From: Flavivirga aquimarina
Lineage (GTDB): Bacteria; Bacteroidota; Bacteroidia; Flavobacteriales; Flavobacteriaceae
NCBI RefSeq assembly: GCF_030540835.1
Contig: NZ_JAUOEK010000069.1
Span: 62,001-126,000, forward strand
Length of the DNA: 64,000 nucleotides
Reading direction: 5' to 3'
Shown one piece after another: positions 16,404 to 26,721 of the stretch (its first letter is position 1; every line of letters starts with the position of its first letter). The position numbers and the translations under genes are program-made. A model generated the notes under the pieces. The model was not told where the DNA came from, did no database searches, and saw only the letters and a program-made list of their open reading frames with translations.

Positions 16404-17957
16404 TTACAAATCAAATTTAATCCCCTGTGCCAAAGGTAATTCAGTGGTGTAATTAATAGTATTCGTTTGACGTCTCATATATACTTTCCAAGCATCAGAA
16501 CCCGATTCGCGTCCGCCTCCAGTTTCTTTTTCACCACCAAAAGCACCACCAATTTCAGCACCCGAAGTTCCAATGTTTACATTAGCAATACCACAATCTG
16601 ACCCAGCAACAGATAAGAAGCGCTCAGCCTCACGTAAATTATTAGTCATAATAGCCGAGCTTAATCCTTGTGCCACTTCATTTTGAATAGCAATGGCGTT
16701 TTCAACTTCACCCGAATATTTTAATAAATATAAAACAGGCGCAAAGGTTTCATGCTGTACAATTTTAAAGTGAGGTTTTGCTTCAGCAATAGCTGGTTTT
16801 ACATAACATCCACTTTCGTAACCTTCACCAGAAAGTACGCCACCTTCAACAATAATATTCCCGCCTTCTTCAACGACTTTGGATAAGGCGTTTTCATACA
16901 TGCTCACAGCACCCGTGTCAATTAATGGCCCTACATGGTTGTTTTCATCCAACGGATTTCCAATACGCAACTGCTTATAAGCATCAACAACCGCATTTTT
17001 AACTTGATCGTAAATACTCTCATGAATAATTAAACGACGAGTAGATGTACAACGCTGTCCGGCAGTACCAACAGCTCCAAAAACAGCCCCGATTACAGTC
17101 ATTTTAATATCTGCATCTGGTGTTACAATTATGGCATTATTACCACCTAACTCTAATAAAGATTTCCCCAAACGTGCGGCTACTTCCTGTGCCACAATTT
17201 TACCCATTCTGGTAGAACCTGTAGCAGAAATTAAAGGGACGCGAGTATCTTTAGTCATAAACTCACCTACCTTATAATCACCATTAATTAAATTACAAAT
17301 CCCTTCTGGTAAGTTATTTTCTTTAAAAACTTCGGCTGCGATATTCTGACAAGCCACACCACAGATAGGTGTTTTTTCAGAAGGTTTCCAAACACAAACA
17401 TCACCACAAATCCAAGCCAAAGCAGTATTCCATGCCCAAACAGCCACCGGAAAATTAAAAGCCGAAATAATGCCAACCACCCCTAGTGGGTGATATTGCT
17501 CGTACATGCGATGCCCTGGGCGCTCTGAATGCATAGTTAAGCCGTGAAGCTGACGTGATAACCCAACTGCAAAATCACAGATGTCAATCATTTCCTGAAC
17601 TTCTCCTAATCCTTCCTGATAAGATTTACCCATTTCATAAGATACCAACTTCCCTAAAGCCTCTTTCTTTTCTCTTAGTTTTTCACCAAACTGACGTACA
17701 ATTTCGCCACGCTGTGGTGCAGGCATGGTTCTCCATGTTTTAAAAGCATTTGTAGCATGCTCCATAACTTTTTCATAATCTTCTTTAGTGGTTGTTTTTA
17801 CCTTACCGATCAATTCACCATCGACCGGAGAAAAAGATTCTATAATATCGCCACTGGAAAAACGATTCGAACCTGTTGAAGTGCCTTCGTTTACACCTTC
17901 CACACCTAAAATTTTAAGCGCTTTATCTATTCCAAAATCAGTTGTTATTGTTTGCAT
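16404..17957 (-). CDS. ALDH7-type aldehyde dehydrogenase (piperideine-6-carboxylate dehydrogenase-like)
   Basis: A 517-residue aldehyde dehydrogenase with N168 (FNFP), general base E269 (LELGGNN) and nucleophile C303 (GQRCTSTRR). The GQRCTSTRRL active site and GGGRESGSDAWK near the C-terminus are typical of the ALDH7 group (antiquitin/AmaB), which oxidises 2-aminoadipate semialdehyde/piperideine-6-carboxylate in lysine breakdown using NAD+. It is monocistronic here, so pathway context gives no further support. Confidence 0.85.
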   Translation of the reverse strand: MQTITTDFGIDKALKILGVEGVNEGTSTGSNRFSSGDIIESFSPVDGELIGKVKTTTKEDYEKVMEHATNAFKTWRTMPAPQRGEIVRQFGEKLREKKEALGKLVSYEMGKSYQEGLGEVQEMIDICDFAVGLSRQLHGLTMHSERPGHRMYEQYHPLGVVGIISAFNFPVAVWAWNTALAWICGDVCVWKPSEKTPICGVACQNIAAEVFKENNLPEGICNLINGDYKVGEFMTKDTRVPLISATGSTRMGKIVAQEVAARLGKSLLELGGNNAIIVTPDADIKMTVIGAVFGAVGTAGQRCTSTRRLIIHESIYDQVKNAVVDAYKQLRIGNPLDENNHVGPLIDTGAVSMYENALSKVVEEGGNIIVEGGVLSGEGYESGCYVKPAIAEAKPHFKIVQHETFAPVLYLLKYSGEVENAIAIQNEVAQGLSSAIMTNNLREAERFLSVAGSDCGIANVNIGTSGAEIGGAFGGEKETGGGRESGSDAWKVYMRRQTNTINYTTELPLAQGIKFDL

Positions 17958-18080
17958 TTATTGTTGAATTATTATTTATGATAAAATTATTTTGCGAATA
18001 TAGCAATAAAAACTCTCTTTTATCCAAATTTGGTAATGATAAAACTGGTAACTTTAATGCGTTAATCAATTATAATTTTT

Positions 18081-19163
18081 ATGAAAATATCTACCTACAT
18101 TTTAATAATTACTTTATTGTTCTTTAGTTGTAAAGAGAAAGGTAAACGAATCGACTCTAATCCTCAAGAAAATCACCAAAATGTCCCTGAAATTGAGGCA
18201 AATACAAATGAGTTTTCTATAATAATTCATGGAGGTGCAGGTACCATTTTAAGAAAAAACATGTCTCCGGAAAAAGAAGCGGCTTATAAAACAGTATTAG
18301 AAAAAGCCATAAAAGTTGGATATAACATCTTAAAAAATGGAGGGTCTAGTTTGGATGCCGTACAAAAAACGATTAATGTTATGGAAGACTCACCTCTGTT
18401 TAATGCCGGAAAAGGAGCTGTTTTTACTAACGCAGGTACTAATGAGCATGATGCCTCTATCATGGATGGAAAAACATTAAATGCAGGAGCATCCGCAGGA
18501 ACAACAATTGTAAAAAACCCTATAAATTTAGCCAGAACTATTATGGACAAGTCGCCCCATGTTATGTTGTCTGGAAATGGTGCCAATACTTTTGCAAAAG
18601 AGCAAGGTTTGCAAATTGTTGCCCCCGATTATTTTTATACCGAAAAACGTCATAAATCGCTTGAAAAAATAAAAGAATCGGAAAAACTTGAATTGGATCA
18701 CGATGACAAAACAGCCTTCTTTTATGACGAAGCTATTAAAAACTCCAAATTTGGAACGGTAGGCTGCGCAGCGCTCGATAAAAACGGAAATTTAGCTGCA
18801 GGCACTTCTACTGGAGGTATGACTAATAAACGCTGGGGGCGTATTGGAGACTCACCCATTATTGGAGCAGGTACTTATGCAAATAATAATACCTGCGCTA
18901 TATCCAGTACAGGTTGGGGCGAGTATTTTATTCGTGCTATGGTAGCTCACGATATTTCTGCTCTTATGGAATATAAAAATTTATCCTTACAAGAAGCCGC
19001 CAAAGAAGTCATTCAAAATAAACTATCAAATTTAGGAGGCACAGGAGGTGTTATCGCCGTTGATAAAAATGGAGATATGGTCGCAGAATTTAATACAGCA
19101 GGTATGTATAGAGCAACCATGAATGATAAAGGCGAATTATCCATTGGTATCTATAAAAATTAA
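18081..19163 (+). CDS. Isoaspartyl peptidase / L-asparaginase, Ntn-hydrolase lipoprotein
   Basis: A 360-residue type-2 asparaginase precursor. A lipobox (FFSC) places the acylated cysteine at C17. The Ntn-hydrolase core begins at about 45 with IIIHGGAGT; the autoproteolytic site is G225-T226-V-G, making T226 the catalytic N-terminal nucleophile of the beta subunit, followed by the G-T-S-T-G-G-M substrate loop at about 241-247. It removes isoaspartyl residues from peptides and hydrolyses asparagine, here at the outer or inner membrane. Divergent from the aldehyde dehydrogenase gene. Confidence 0.9.
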   Translation: MKISTYILIITLLFFSCKEKGKRIDSNPQENHQNVPEIEANTNEFSIIIHGGAGTILRKNMSPEKEAAYKTVLEKAIKVGYNILKNGGSSLDAVQKTINVMEDSPLFNAGKGAVFTNAGTNEHDASIMDGKTLNAGASAGTTIVKNPINLARTIMDKSPHVMLSGNGANTFAKEQGLQIVAPDYFYTEKRHKSLEKIKESEKLELDHDDKTAFFYDEAIKNSKFGTVGCAALDKNGNLAAGTSTGGMTNKRWGRIGDSPIIGAGTYANNNTCAISSTGWGEYFIRAMVAHDISALMEYKNLSLQEAAKEVIQNKLSNLGGTGGVIAVDKNGDMVAEFNTAGMYRATMNDKGELSIGIYKN

Positions 19164-19194
19164 TAATATATCAGTCAGTCTGATACCCGTGTTA

Positions 19195-19315
19195 AAATTT
19201 AACTAGCGTAAGCAATGGCGTAGTCGAAATGATAGTTCCATTGTCCTCCTGAGGGCAGTCGAAGGACTTGTTAGTTATTACCTTTAAAGCGTTTCGACTG
19301 CGTTCCTTGTGACAT
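19195..19315. repeat. Dispersed flavobacterial 'CAGTCGAA' intergenic element
   Basis: Contains GGCGTAGTCGAAATGA, GAGGGCAGTCGAAGGACT and the inverted GTTTCGACTGCG, with partly complementary halves. Related words occur at 26975-27000, 43528-43556 and 47641-47672. It looks like a decayed member of a dispersed palindromic family and fills the gap between convergent genes. Confidence 0.6.
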
Positions 19316-19352
19316 TTTTAATTTTATCATGTACTTAGCACAAAATTTAAAA

Positions 19353-19826
19353 TTACTTTTTTAGAAAAAGTTGTGTGTAATAATAATGCCCGTTTTCATT
19401 TTTGATAGCACTAATACCAATATGTGTAAAATCACCTTCTATATTTTCTCTATGCCCTTTGCTTTCTAACCAATCTGTCATAACATCTTGTGCCGATTTT
19501 TGTTTGGCAGCTACATTTTCACCAACACCTTTAGCATTTTCCTCATCAAACAACCTATCTGCTCGGTAATCAAAATTATCATGGCTGATGTCTCCCTGAC
19601 TAATCATGAATATATTATGTTCTTTGGCTAAATCTTCCGCTAAAGTGCTAACCTCTAAAACTTGTTTTCCAATACCTAATCTATGTTCATTTACTAATTG
19701 TAGTATAGTCGTTGTTATTTCTTCTTCGATATCGGTATCCGAATTATCTTTTGAACATCCTATGTTACAGGTTAATATGGTAAAAAACACTAGAACAAGT
19801 CCAGTTCTTGATAAGAATTTTTTCAT
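19353..19826 (-). CDS. CAP/SCP-domain lipoprotein
   Basis: A 157-residue lipoprotein (lipobox NIGC, C24) with a CAP domain at about 38-157: LVNEHR, L-A-E-D-L-A-K-E-H-N, the V-G-E-N-V-A motif, W-L-x-S-x-G-H-R-E-N-I, and H-I-G-I-S...Y-Y-T-Q-L-F. Bacterial CAP proteins are extracytoplasmic and their activity is mostly unknown. Divergent from the alpha-2-macroglobulin gene. Confidence 0.88.
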   Translation of the reverse strand: MKKFLSRTGLVLVFFTILTCNIGCSKDNSDTDIEEEITTTILQLVNEHRLGIGKQVLEVSTLAEDLAKEHNIFMISQGDISHDNFDYRADRLFDEENAKGVGENVAAKQKSAQDVMTDWLESKGHRENIEGDFTHIGISAIKNENGHYYYTQLFLKK

Positions 19827-20017
19827 GAATTATGTGATTTGGGGTTTTTAAATATACGTTTTATTTAACTTTATGGTTTATTTGACTACCTTAAAATCTT
19901 ATAATTAATTTAACATATAACAAAAATCTAAAGAACAAAATTGTAACGTAACTAATTTAACAAGAAGCTACCTACACTTTCTTTTTCAAGTTTATTTTTT
20001 CATTTAAAACAACTCTT

Positions 20018-23000
20018 ATGTTATTAAAAAAGTCATTAGCTTTCGTAGTGCTTATTATATTAGCCGCATCTTGTAAAAAGAAAGTCGTTGAAACAGATAA
20101 CCTTTTTAAATTCAAAGATTATATAAGTTACACATCATCCGGTCTAACATCAGTAACCAGTCCAATTGAAATAAGTTTAACCGAAGATGTCGAAGGTTGG
20201 TTAATGGGTGAAGAAATAACAGAACAGATCATTTCCATAAGTCCACATGTACAAGGGAAATTAATAGTTGCTAATAAGCATACTTTAATGTTTACTCCAG
20301 ATGAACCACTTCAACCAGCTACCGAATACGCTGTTACAGTTAAACTAAACGATATTTATAAAGATATTCCTAAAGGTTTTGAAACCTATACGTTTCAGTT
20401 TAAAACCATTACACCAAGCTTTAATATAGTAACAAATAATTTACAATCTTATAGTAAAAAGTGGCAGTATTTAGAAGGTGTTATTAAATCGGCAGATATT
20501 ATTTCTCTAGATAAGGCTAAGCAATTGGTAAAGGCCTCACAAAATGGAAATAACTTAATTATTGTATTTAACGATGCTAATGAAAAAAGCAAGATTTTCG
20601 ATTTTAAAATTGATAGTATTAATCGCTTGAATGACGATAGTAACATTCTCGTTTCCTGGAATGGAAAGCCTATTGAAGCAGCTAACAAAGGAGAAAACAA
20701 AGTCATTATTCCGGGGATAAATAACTTCACAATTACTAAAACAGCAGTAGTTCAATCACCCGAACAACATTTGCTAATCAATTTTTCAGACCCTATAAAA
20801 AAGCAACAAAATTTTGATGGTTTGGTCATGCTTCAAAATGTAAAAAAACCAAAATATGTTGTTGATGGAAACGTCCTAAAAGTATACCCAGATACTAAAT
20901 TGGTAGGCAACATTCGAGTAGATATTTTTCAAGGCATTAAAAACAAAGAAGGTTTCAAACTTAAAAACCCTTTTTCAGAAACCATCGCTTTCGAAGCATT
21001 AAAACCACAGGTACGTTTAATTAGTAACGGGAGTATTTTACCAAATTCGGAAGCATTAAAATTTAATTTCGAAGCTGTTAACTTGAGTGCTGTTGATGTT
21101 AGAATTATTAAAATTTTCGAAGACAATATTCTTCAGTTTTTGCAAGACAATAACATGAATAGTAATAACAGTCATGCCATTAGAAAAGTGGGGCGTCGTA
21201 TTGCAAAACAAACCATTCCTTTAGTATCTGAAGCCGAGAATACAGGAAAATGGAAAGCATATAGTATTGATTTATCAAATTTTTTTAAAGTAGACCCTGG
21301 GGCTATTTATCGTGTAGAAGTGAGTTATAATAGAAACCATTCATTGTATGATTGTGATGCCGTTGTTAAAGTAAACAATGTTGAAAATGGTGATGATTAT
21401 TACGATGAAGCATACTATGAAGAAGATTACGGTGAAGAAACTACTGAAGATGAAGAATTAAGAGAAGAAGCCTATTGGAATAATTTAAATTATAGATACC
21501 GCAACTATTCTTATAACTGGCGCGAACGCGAAAACCCTTGTCATGAAGCCTATTATAATGAAAACCGTGTAGTGTCTCAAAACCTAATTGCTTCAAACCT
21601 GGGAGTGATTGCAAAACGAAGCACTAACAATTCGTATTACTTTGCAGTTACAAATATTTTAAATACCAATCCAGAACCCAATGCAACAGTATCACTTTAT
21701 AACTTCCAGCAACAAAAGCTAGAAGAAGCCATTACAGATAAGGAAGGGCTAACTATTATTGATGCCGAAAAACATGCCGCATTTGCTATTGTTTCAAAAG
21801 GAAATAATGTTAGCTATATAAAACTTCATGATGGCAATTCATTATCACTAAGTAAGTTTGATGTTTCCGGTAACAAGTTACAACGCGGACTTAAAGGGTA
21901 TATTTATGGCGAACGTGGTGTTTGGCGACCCGGTGATACGTTACACTTAACATTCATGTTAAATGACCAAGCCAATAAGCTACCTAAACAGCATCCCGTA
22001 AAGTTGGAAATTACCGATCCCAACGGAAAATTAATTTATAAAAAAGTTAGTGTAGATAACATTAATGATTTTTTCAAATTTACGGTTCCTACATCTTCAG
22101 AAGGTAAAACAGGACATTATAATGCTAAAGTCTCTGTAGGAGGGGCGACATTTTACAAAGGGTTAAAAATTGAAACTGTAAAACCTAACCGATTAAAAAT
22201 TAAAGTTGATTTTGAAAATGAGATTCTTACAAGTAAAGCCCCTTTAAAAGGAAACTTAGATGTAAAATGGCTTCATGGTGCTCCGGGAAAAAACTTAAAA
22301 GCCGAAATAAAAGCCAAATTCAGCACCTCATATTCAGGATTTAAAAATTATAAAAACTACACATTTAACGACCCAACACGTCAATTTAATACCGAAGAAA
22401 TTAATGTTTTTGAAGGGAAAGTAAATGAAGAAGGACAAGCCAACATTACTAATAAAATAGCTATTGGTAAAAATGCTCCCGGGATGTTAAACGTTCAGTT
22501 TTTAGTACGTGCTTTCGAAAACGGAGGCGATTTCTCATTAGATGCATTCACCAAACAATATGCGCCTTACGAGTCTTTTGTTGGGTTACGTTCGCCAAAA
22601 GGAAATGCCTATGGGTCTTATTTCACAGACGAAAATCAAAGTTTTGATGTCGTTGTGGTTGATGCCAAAGGGAAACCTGTAAAGCGAAATAATCTGGAAG
22701 TAAAGGTTTATAAAATTGAATGGCGCTGGTGGTGGAATTCATCTTACGACAATTTATCAAGCTACGTTTCCAGCAGTTACCACAGACCTTATTTAAAAGC
22801 TAAAATAAGTACTAATGCTAATGGAAAAGCAACATTAAATATAAAAATTCCAGATGGTGAGCGGGGGCGTTACCTTATAAGAATTAAAGACCCTGTAAGT
22901 GGACATGCCACGGGAAGAACAGCCTATTTTTATAAAAACTGGTGGCAAAATGCATCCTCAGGAGATAAAGGTGCAGCAAAAATGCTCATTTTTTCGGCAG

Positions 23001-25582
23001 ATAAAGAAAAATATAACGTTGGTGAAACGGCAAGAATAACATTTCAATCAGGTAGCGAAGGTCGCGCTTTGGTAAGTGTTGAAAATGGGACAGAAGTTTT
23101 AGACCAAAAATGGGTAAAAACAAAACCGGGAGAAACGACGGTTGATATTCCTGTAACATCAGACATGGCACCCAATGTATTTATAAATATTTCATTATTA
23201 CAACCACATGCAATTACAGCTAACGATTTACCAATTCGCTTATTCGGGGTCATTCCTATAATGGTTGAAGACCCTAATACCAAATTAGAACCCGAATTAA
23301 AAATGCCGGACAAGCTACGTCCGGAACAAGAGTTTCAGGTTACCGTTTCAGAGAAGAACAATAAACCGATGACCTATACCATTGCTATGGTAGAAGAAGG
23401 TTTGTTGGATTTAACACGTTTTAAAACACCAAATGCATGGAATTCCTTTTATGCTCGCGAAGCTTTAGGTATAAAAACCTGGGATGTTTTTGATGATGTT
23501 ATTGGTGCATATTCCGGTAGTATAGATCAAGTATTTGCTATAGGAGGTGATGGTAGTGCTACTGGTGGAAAAAATAAAAAAGCAAATCGTTTTAAGCCTG
23601 TAGTTACTTATTTAGGCCCTTTCACGTTAAAAGCAGGCGCTAGTAAAAAACATAAAATAAAAATGCCAAATTACATAGGAGCTGTAAGAACGATGGTAGT
23701 TGCCGGAAATAATGCAACCGAAGCTTATGGAAGTACAGATAAATCTGTAGAAGTAAAAAAACCTTTAATGGTGTTGGCATCGCTTCCGCGGAAATTAAGT
23801 CCGGGTGAAAAAGTAACACTTCCAGTAACGGTTTTTGCTATGGAACCTAAAGTGAAAAATGTAAATATTAGCCTAAAACTTAGTAATGGAATTTCTATTG
23901 TTGGAGCTAAATCCAAAACGCTCACTTTTGCCAATCCAGATGAACAAATGGCATACTTCGAATTGGATGTAAGTAAAGCAAAAGGCATTAACACTGTTGA
24001 GGTAATTGCTTCTGGAAATGGAGAAAAATCGACTTATAAAGTTGAACTAGACGTTATAAATCCAAATCCTATAACATCCAAACCAATAGACCAGATTTTA
24101 GAAGCAAACGCATCAGAATCTATAACATTTTCAACATTTGGGGTTTACGGTACAAACTCGGCAACGCTTGAATTTTCTACCATGCCTCCAATGGATTTTT
24201 CACGCAGATTGCAATATTTAATTCAATACCCTCATGGCTGTGTAGAGCAAACGACATCAAGCGTGTTTCCGCAGTTGTTTTTAAACGATATTTTCGATTT
24301 AACACACGATAAAAAGCAAAAAATTAAAACCAATATAGAAAACGGTATTAAGCGTTTAGGTCATTTTCAAAGACCAAACGGCGGTTTAAGTTATTGGATG
24401 GGAGAAAACAACACCAACGATTGGGGAACAAGTTACGCAGGGCATTTTATGCTTGAAGCCGAAAAGAAAGGCTTTGTTTTACCACTCACTTTTAAAAGTA
24501 ATTGGATTTCATATCAACAACAGATGGCAAGAGATTGGAGACCAAGCTACAGAAATTATAATTCGGATTTAGCCCAAGCTTATAGGTTATATACTTTGGC
24601 TCTTGCAGGTAGTCCAGATTTAGCAGCAATGAATCGCTTGCGTGAATTTAGTGAAATTTCAAATGAAGCCAAATGGCGTCTTGCTGCTGCCTATGCATTA
24701 GCAGGACAAAAAGAAGCGAGCGATAATATTTCGCAATCGGCAAATATTAATTTTAAACCTGTTCGCTATAATTATTATACCTATGGGTCTGTTGATAGAA
24801 ACCGCGCTATGGCTTTAGAAACGATGGTACTTACTAAAAACCCAAAAAGACGCGAATTATCTCAATATATTGCTAAAGATTTATCGAGTAACCGTTGGAT
24901 GAGTACTCAAACAACTGCTTATAGTTTACTAGCTATTGCAAAAATGGTGAACGCTAATGGAGGAAAAGCACTTAATGTAAACTATACCATAAACGGGAAA
25001 GCAGAAACGATAAATTCTAAAAGTGCTATTGCGCAACGCGAATTAAAAGTTGTCGATGGAGAAAACACGTTGTTGTTTGCTAATAACAAAGATAATGTGG
25101 TTTATGTACGTGTTTTAAATTCGGGGAAATTGCCATTAGGCCAAGAATTAGCAGAACAACGCGGATTAAGTGTTTCCTATACATACAAAGATTCAAAAGG
25201 AAATAAAATTGATATATCTCAACTAACGCAAGGACAAGATTTTGTGGCAACAGTTAAAGTTAGTAACCTTAAAAATGAAGCTATTAACGATGTGGCATTA
25301 ACGCAAATATTTCCTTCTGGTTGGGAGATTGTAAACACTCGTTTTACAGACTTTGGAAATACAACAACGAGTCAAGCCAGATTTACAGATATTAGGGACG
25401 ATCGTGTTAATTTCTATTTTGATTTAGGACGCAAAGGAAGGCAGGATACCAAAACCTTTAATGTCATGTTGAATGCGTCGTATTTAGGCAGGTATTATTT
25501 GCCGGGTATTCAGGCAGAAGCTATGTATGATAATGAGTATTTGGTAAGGACTAAAGGGCAGTGGGTTACTGTGGAAAAGTAG
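20018..25582 (+). CDS. Bacterial alpha-2-macroglobulin lipoprotein with thioester
   Basis: An 1854-residue lipoprotein (lipobox AASC, C19). The order is Ig-like MG domains, a D/E/Y-rich insert at about 455-490 (YDEAYYEEDYGEE), MG2 and later MG domains (GYIYGERGVWRPGDTLHL near 625), the alpha-2-macroglobulin core, the thioester motif C1408-V-E-Q1411 in YPHGCVEQTTS, and a complement-like helical domain. It traps proteases covalently in the periplasm. Its usual partner is PBP1C, which occurs here 3.5 kb downstream on the same strand instead of next door, because a repeat-rich island separates them. Confidence 0.92.
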   Translation: MLLKKSLAFVVLIILAASCKKKVVETDNLFKFKDYISYTSSGLTSVTSPIEISLTEDVEGWLMGEEITEQIISISPHVQGKLIVANKHTLMFTPDEPLQPATEYAVTVKLNDIYKDIPKGFETYTFQFKTITPSFNIVTNNLQSYSKKWQYLEGVIKSADIISLDKAKQLVKASQNGNNLIIVFNDANEKSKIFDFKIDSINRLNDDSNILVSWNGKPIEAANKGENKVIIPGINNFTITKTAVVQSPEQHLLINFSDPIKKQQNFDGLVMLQNVKKPKYVVDGNVLKVYPDTKLVGNIRVDIFQGIKNKEGFKLKNPFSETIAFEALKPQVRLISNGSILPNSEALKFNFEAVNLSAVDVRIIKIFEDNILQFLQDNNMNSNNSHAIRKVGRRIAKQTIPLVSEAENTGKWKAYSIDLSNFFKVDPGAIYRVEVSYNRNHSLYDCDAVVKVNNVENGDDYYDEAYYEEDYGEETTEDEELREEAYWNNLNYRYRNYSYNWRERENPCHEAYYNENRVVSQNLIASNLGVIAKRSTNNSYYFAVTNILNTNPEPNATVSLYNFQQQKLEEAITDKEGLTIIDAEKHAAFAIVSKGNNVSYIKLHDGNSLSLSKFDVSGNKLQRGLKGYIYGERGVWRPGDTLHLTFMLNDQANKLPKQHPVKLEITDPNGKLIYKKVSVDNINDFFKFTVPTSSEGKTGHYNAKVSVGGATFYKGLKIETVKPNRLKIKVDFENEILTSKAPLKGNLDVKWLHGAPGKNLKAEIKAKFSTSYSGFKNYKNYTFNDPTRQFNTEEINVFEGKVNEEGQANITNKIAIGKNAPGMLNVQFLVRAFENGGDFSLDAFTKQYAPYESFVGLRSPKGNAYGSYFTDENQSFDVVVVDAKGKPVKRNNLEVKVYKIEWRWWWNSSYDNLSSYVSSSYHRPYLKAKISTNANGKATLNIKIPDGERGRYLIRIKDPVSGHATGRTAYFYKNWWQNASSGDKGAAKMLIFSADKEKYNVGETARITFQSGSEGRALVSVENGTEVLDQKWVKTKPGETTVDIPVTSDMAPNVFINISLLQPHAITANDLPIRLFGVIPIMVEDPNTKLEPELKMPDKLRPEQEFQVTVSEKNNKPMTYTIAMVEEGLLDLTRFKTPNAWNSFYAREALGIKTWDVFDDVIGAYSGSIDQVFAIGGDGSATGGKNKKANRFKPVVTYLGPFTLKAGASKKHKIKMPNYIGAVRTMVVAGNNATEAYGSTDKSVEVKKPLMVLASLPRKLSPGEKVTLPVTVFAMEPKVKNVNISLKLSNGISIVGAKSKTLTFANPDEQMAYFELDVSKAKGINTVEVIASGNGEKSTYKVELDVINPNPITSKPIDQILEANASESITFSTFGVYGTNSATLEFSTMPPMDFSRRLQYLIQYPHGCVEQTTSSVFPQLFLNDIFDLTHDKKQKIKTNIENGIKRLGHFQRPNGGLSYWMGENNTNDWGTSYAGHFMLEAEKKGFVLPLTFKSNWISYQQQMARDWRPSYRNYNSDLAQAYRLYTLALAGSPDLAAMNRLREFSEISNEAKWRLAAAYALAGQKEASDNISQSANINFKPVRYNYYTYGSVDRNRAMALETMVLTKNPKRRELSQYIAKDLSSNRWMSTQTTAYSLLAIAKMVNANGGKALNVNYTINGKAETINSKSAIAQRELKVVDGENTLLFANNKDNVVYVRVLNSGKLPLGQELAEQRGLSVSYTYKDSKGNKIDISQLTQGQDFVATVKVSNLKNEAINDVALTQIFPSGWEIVNTRFTDFGNTTTSQARFTDIRDDRVNFYFDLGRKGRQDTKTFNVMLNASYLGRYYLPGIQAEAMYDNEYLVRTKGQWVTVEK

Positions 25583-25593
25583 TCAAGAAAATA

Positions 25594-25793
25594 ACCACCT
25601 CGTCTTCTATTTCAAGGTGTTGAAATAGAATCCACTCCTCCTTTAAAAGGAGGAGAGTTAAAAAAGCAGATTATAATTAACTATTGAACTACAAATTCAA
25701 AATTAAGTTAGAAACAAAAACTCCTTCCCTTGTGAGGAAGGTGGCTTTAATTTCAATAAAAGAAATCAAAGACGGAAGGGTTGAACTATAAGT
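25594..25793 (+). repeat. Hairpin-rich leader, copy 1 of the DUF559 unit
   Basis: A 200-bp non-coding block that recurs, nearly identical, at 26157-26358 and 26722-26923. It contains four hairpins: (C)ATTTCAA-type, CTCCTCCTTT/AAAGGAGGAG, CCTTCC(C)/GGAAGG and CTTTAATTTC/GAAATCAAAG. This copy differs by a few substitutions, including one that breaks one pair in the last stem. Confidence 0.85.
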
Positions 25794-26156
25794 ATGGATA
25801 AGAAAATACACAACCATAAATATCTTGAACAACGCAGAAAAGAACTGCGAAAAAATTTAACATCCGCAGAAGCAACATTATGGGCACTTTTACAGAAGAA
25901 GCAACTCAAAGGAAGAAAGTTTAGAAGACAACATAGCATTGAAAATTATATTGTGGATTTTTATTGTGCATCAGAAAAACTGATTATAGAATTAGATGGA
26001 GCCTATCATCTTGATTTTGCTCAGCAAAATTATGATTATGAAAGGACAAGAATTTTAAACGACCTTGGGTTTAAAGTACTTAGATTCGAGAACAAATTGA
26101 TTTTTGAAAATAGTGCTGATGTATTGGAGGAAATAAGCAGTCATTTTAAATATTAG
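25794..26156 (+). CDS. DUF559 endonuclease-domain protein, copy 1
   Basis: A 120-residue DUF559 protein of the PDDEXK/Vsr-like superfamily. Candidate catalytic residues are E26 (T-S-A-E), D55 (Y-I-V-D-F-Y-C) and E66-x-D68-G (IIELDG), with H72 nearby. It is complete and lacks a helicase or methylase neighbour. It forms the coding part of a 565-bp tandem unit. Copy 2 differs at only two residues (31 and 108). Typical roles of DUF559 proteins are unknown; nuclease activity is inferred from the fold. Confidence 0.88.
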   Translation: MDKKIHNHKYLEQRRKELRKNLTSAEATLWALLQKKQLKGRKFRRQHSIENYIVDFYCASEKLIIELDGAYHLDFAQQNYDYERTRILNDLGFKVLRFENKLIFENSADVLEEISSHFKY

Positions 26157-26358
26157 AACCACCTCGTCTCTCATTTCAAGGTATTGAAATGAAATCCACT
26201 CCTCCTTTAAAAGGAGGAGAGTTAAAAAAGTATATTACAATTAACTATTGAACTACAAATTTAAAATTAAGTTAGAAGCAAAAACTCCTTCCCTTGTGAG
26301 GGAAGGTGGCTTTGATTTCAATAAAAGAAATCAAGGACGGAAGGGTTGAACTATAAGT
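26157..26358 (+). repeat. Hairpin-rich leader, copy 2 of the DUF559 unit
   Basis: Stems: CATTTCAA/TTGAAATG (26172-26191, 4-base loop), CTCCTCCTTT/AAAGGAGGAG (26199-26219), CCTTCCC/GGGAAGG (26287-26306) and TTGATTTC/GAAATCAA (26312-26334). The 5' CCTTCCC could also pair with the later GGAAGGG at 26339-26345, giving an alternative fold. Confidence 0.85.
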
Positions 26359-26721
26359 ATGGATAAGAAAATACACAACCATAAATATCTTGAACAACGT
26401 AGAAAAGAACTGCGAAAAAATTTAACATCCGCAGAAGCAACATTATGGACACTTTTACAGAAGAAGCAACTTAAAGGAAGAAAGTTTAGAAGACAACATA
26501 GTATTGAAAACTATATTGTGGATTTTTATTGTGCATCAGAAAAACTGATTATAGAATTAGATGGAGCCTATCATCTTGATTTTGCTCAGCAAAATTATGA
26601 CTATGAAAGGACAAGAATTTTAAACGACCTTGGGTTTAAAGTACTTAGATTCGAGAACAAATTGATTTTTGAAAATAGTGTTGATGTATTGGAGGAAATA
26701 AGCAGTCATTTTAAATATTAG
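26359..26721 (+). CDS. DUF559 endonuclease-domain protein, copy 2
   Basis: Same 120-residue protein as copy 1 with A31T and A108V. The catalytic candidates E26, D55, E66 and D68 are all kept and the start codons are exactly 565 bp apart. Most DNA differences between the copies are silent (for example CTCAAA/CTTAAA), which suggests the protein sequence has been under selection since duplication. Confidence 0.88.
   Translation: MDKKIHNHKYLEQRRKELRKNLTSAEATLWTLLQKKQLKGRKFRRQHSIENYIVDFYCASEKLIIELDGAYHLDFAQQNYDYERTRILNDLGFKVLRFENKLIFENSVDVLEEISSHFKY

Noticed and set aside
17942-18127. 61-codon plus-strand frame before the isoaspartyl peptidase gene
   Set aside because: It overlaps the true start (18081) in another frame and has no signal or family features.
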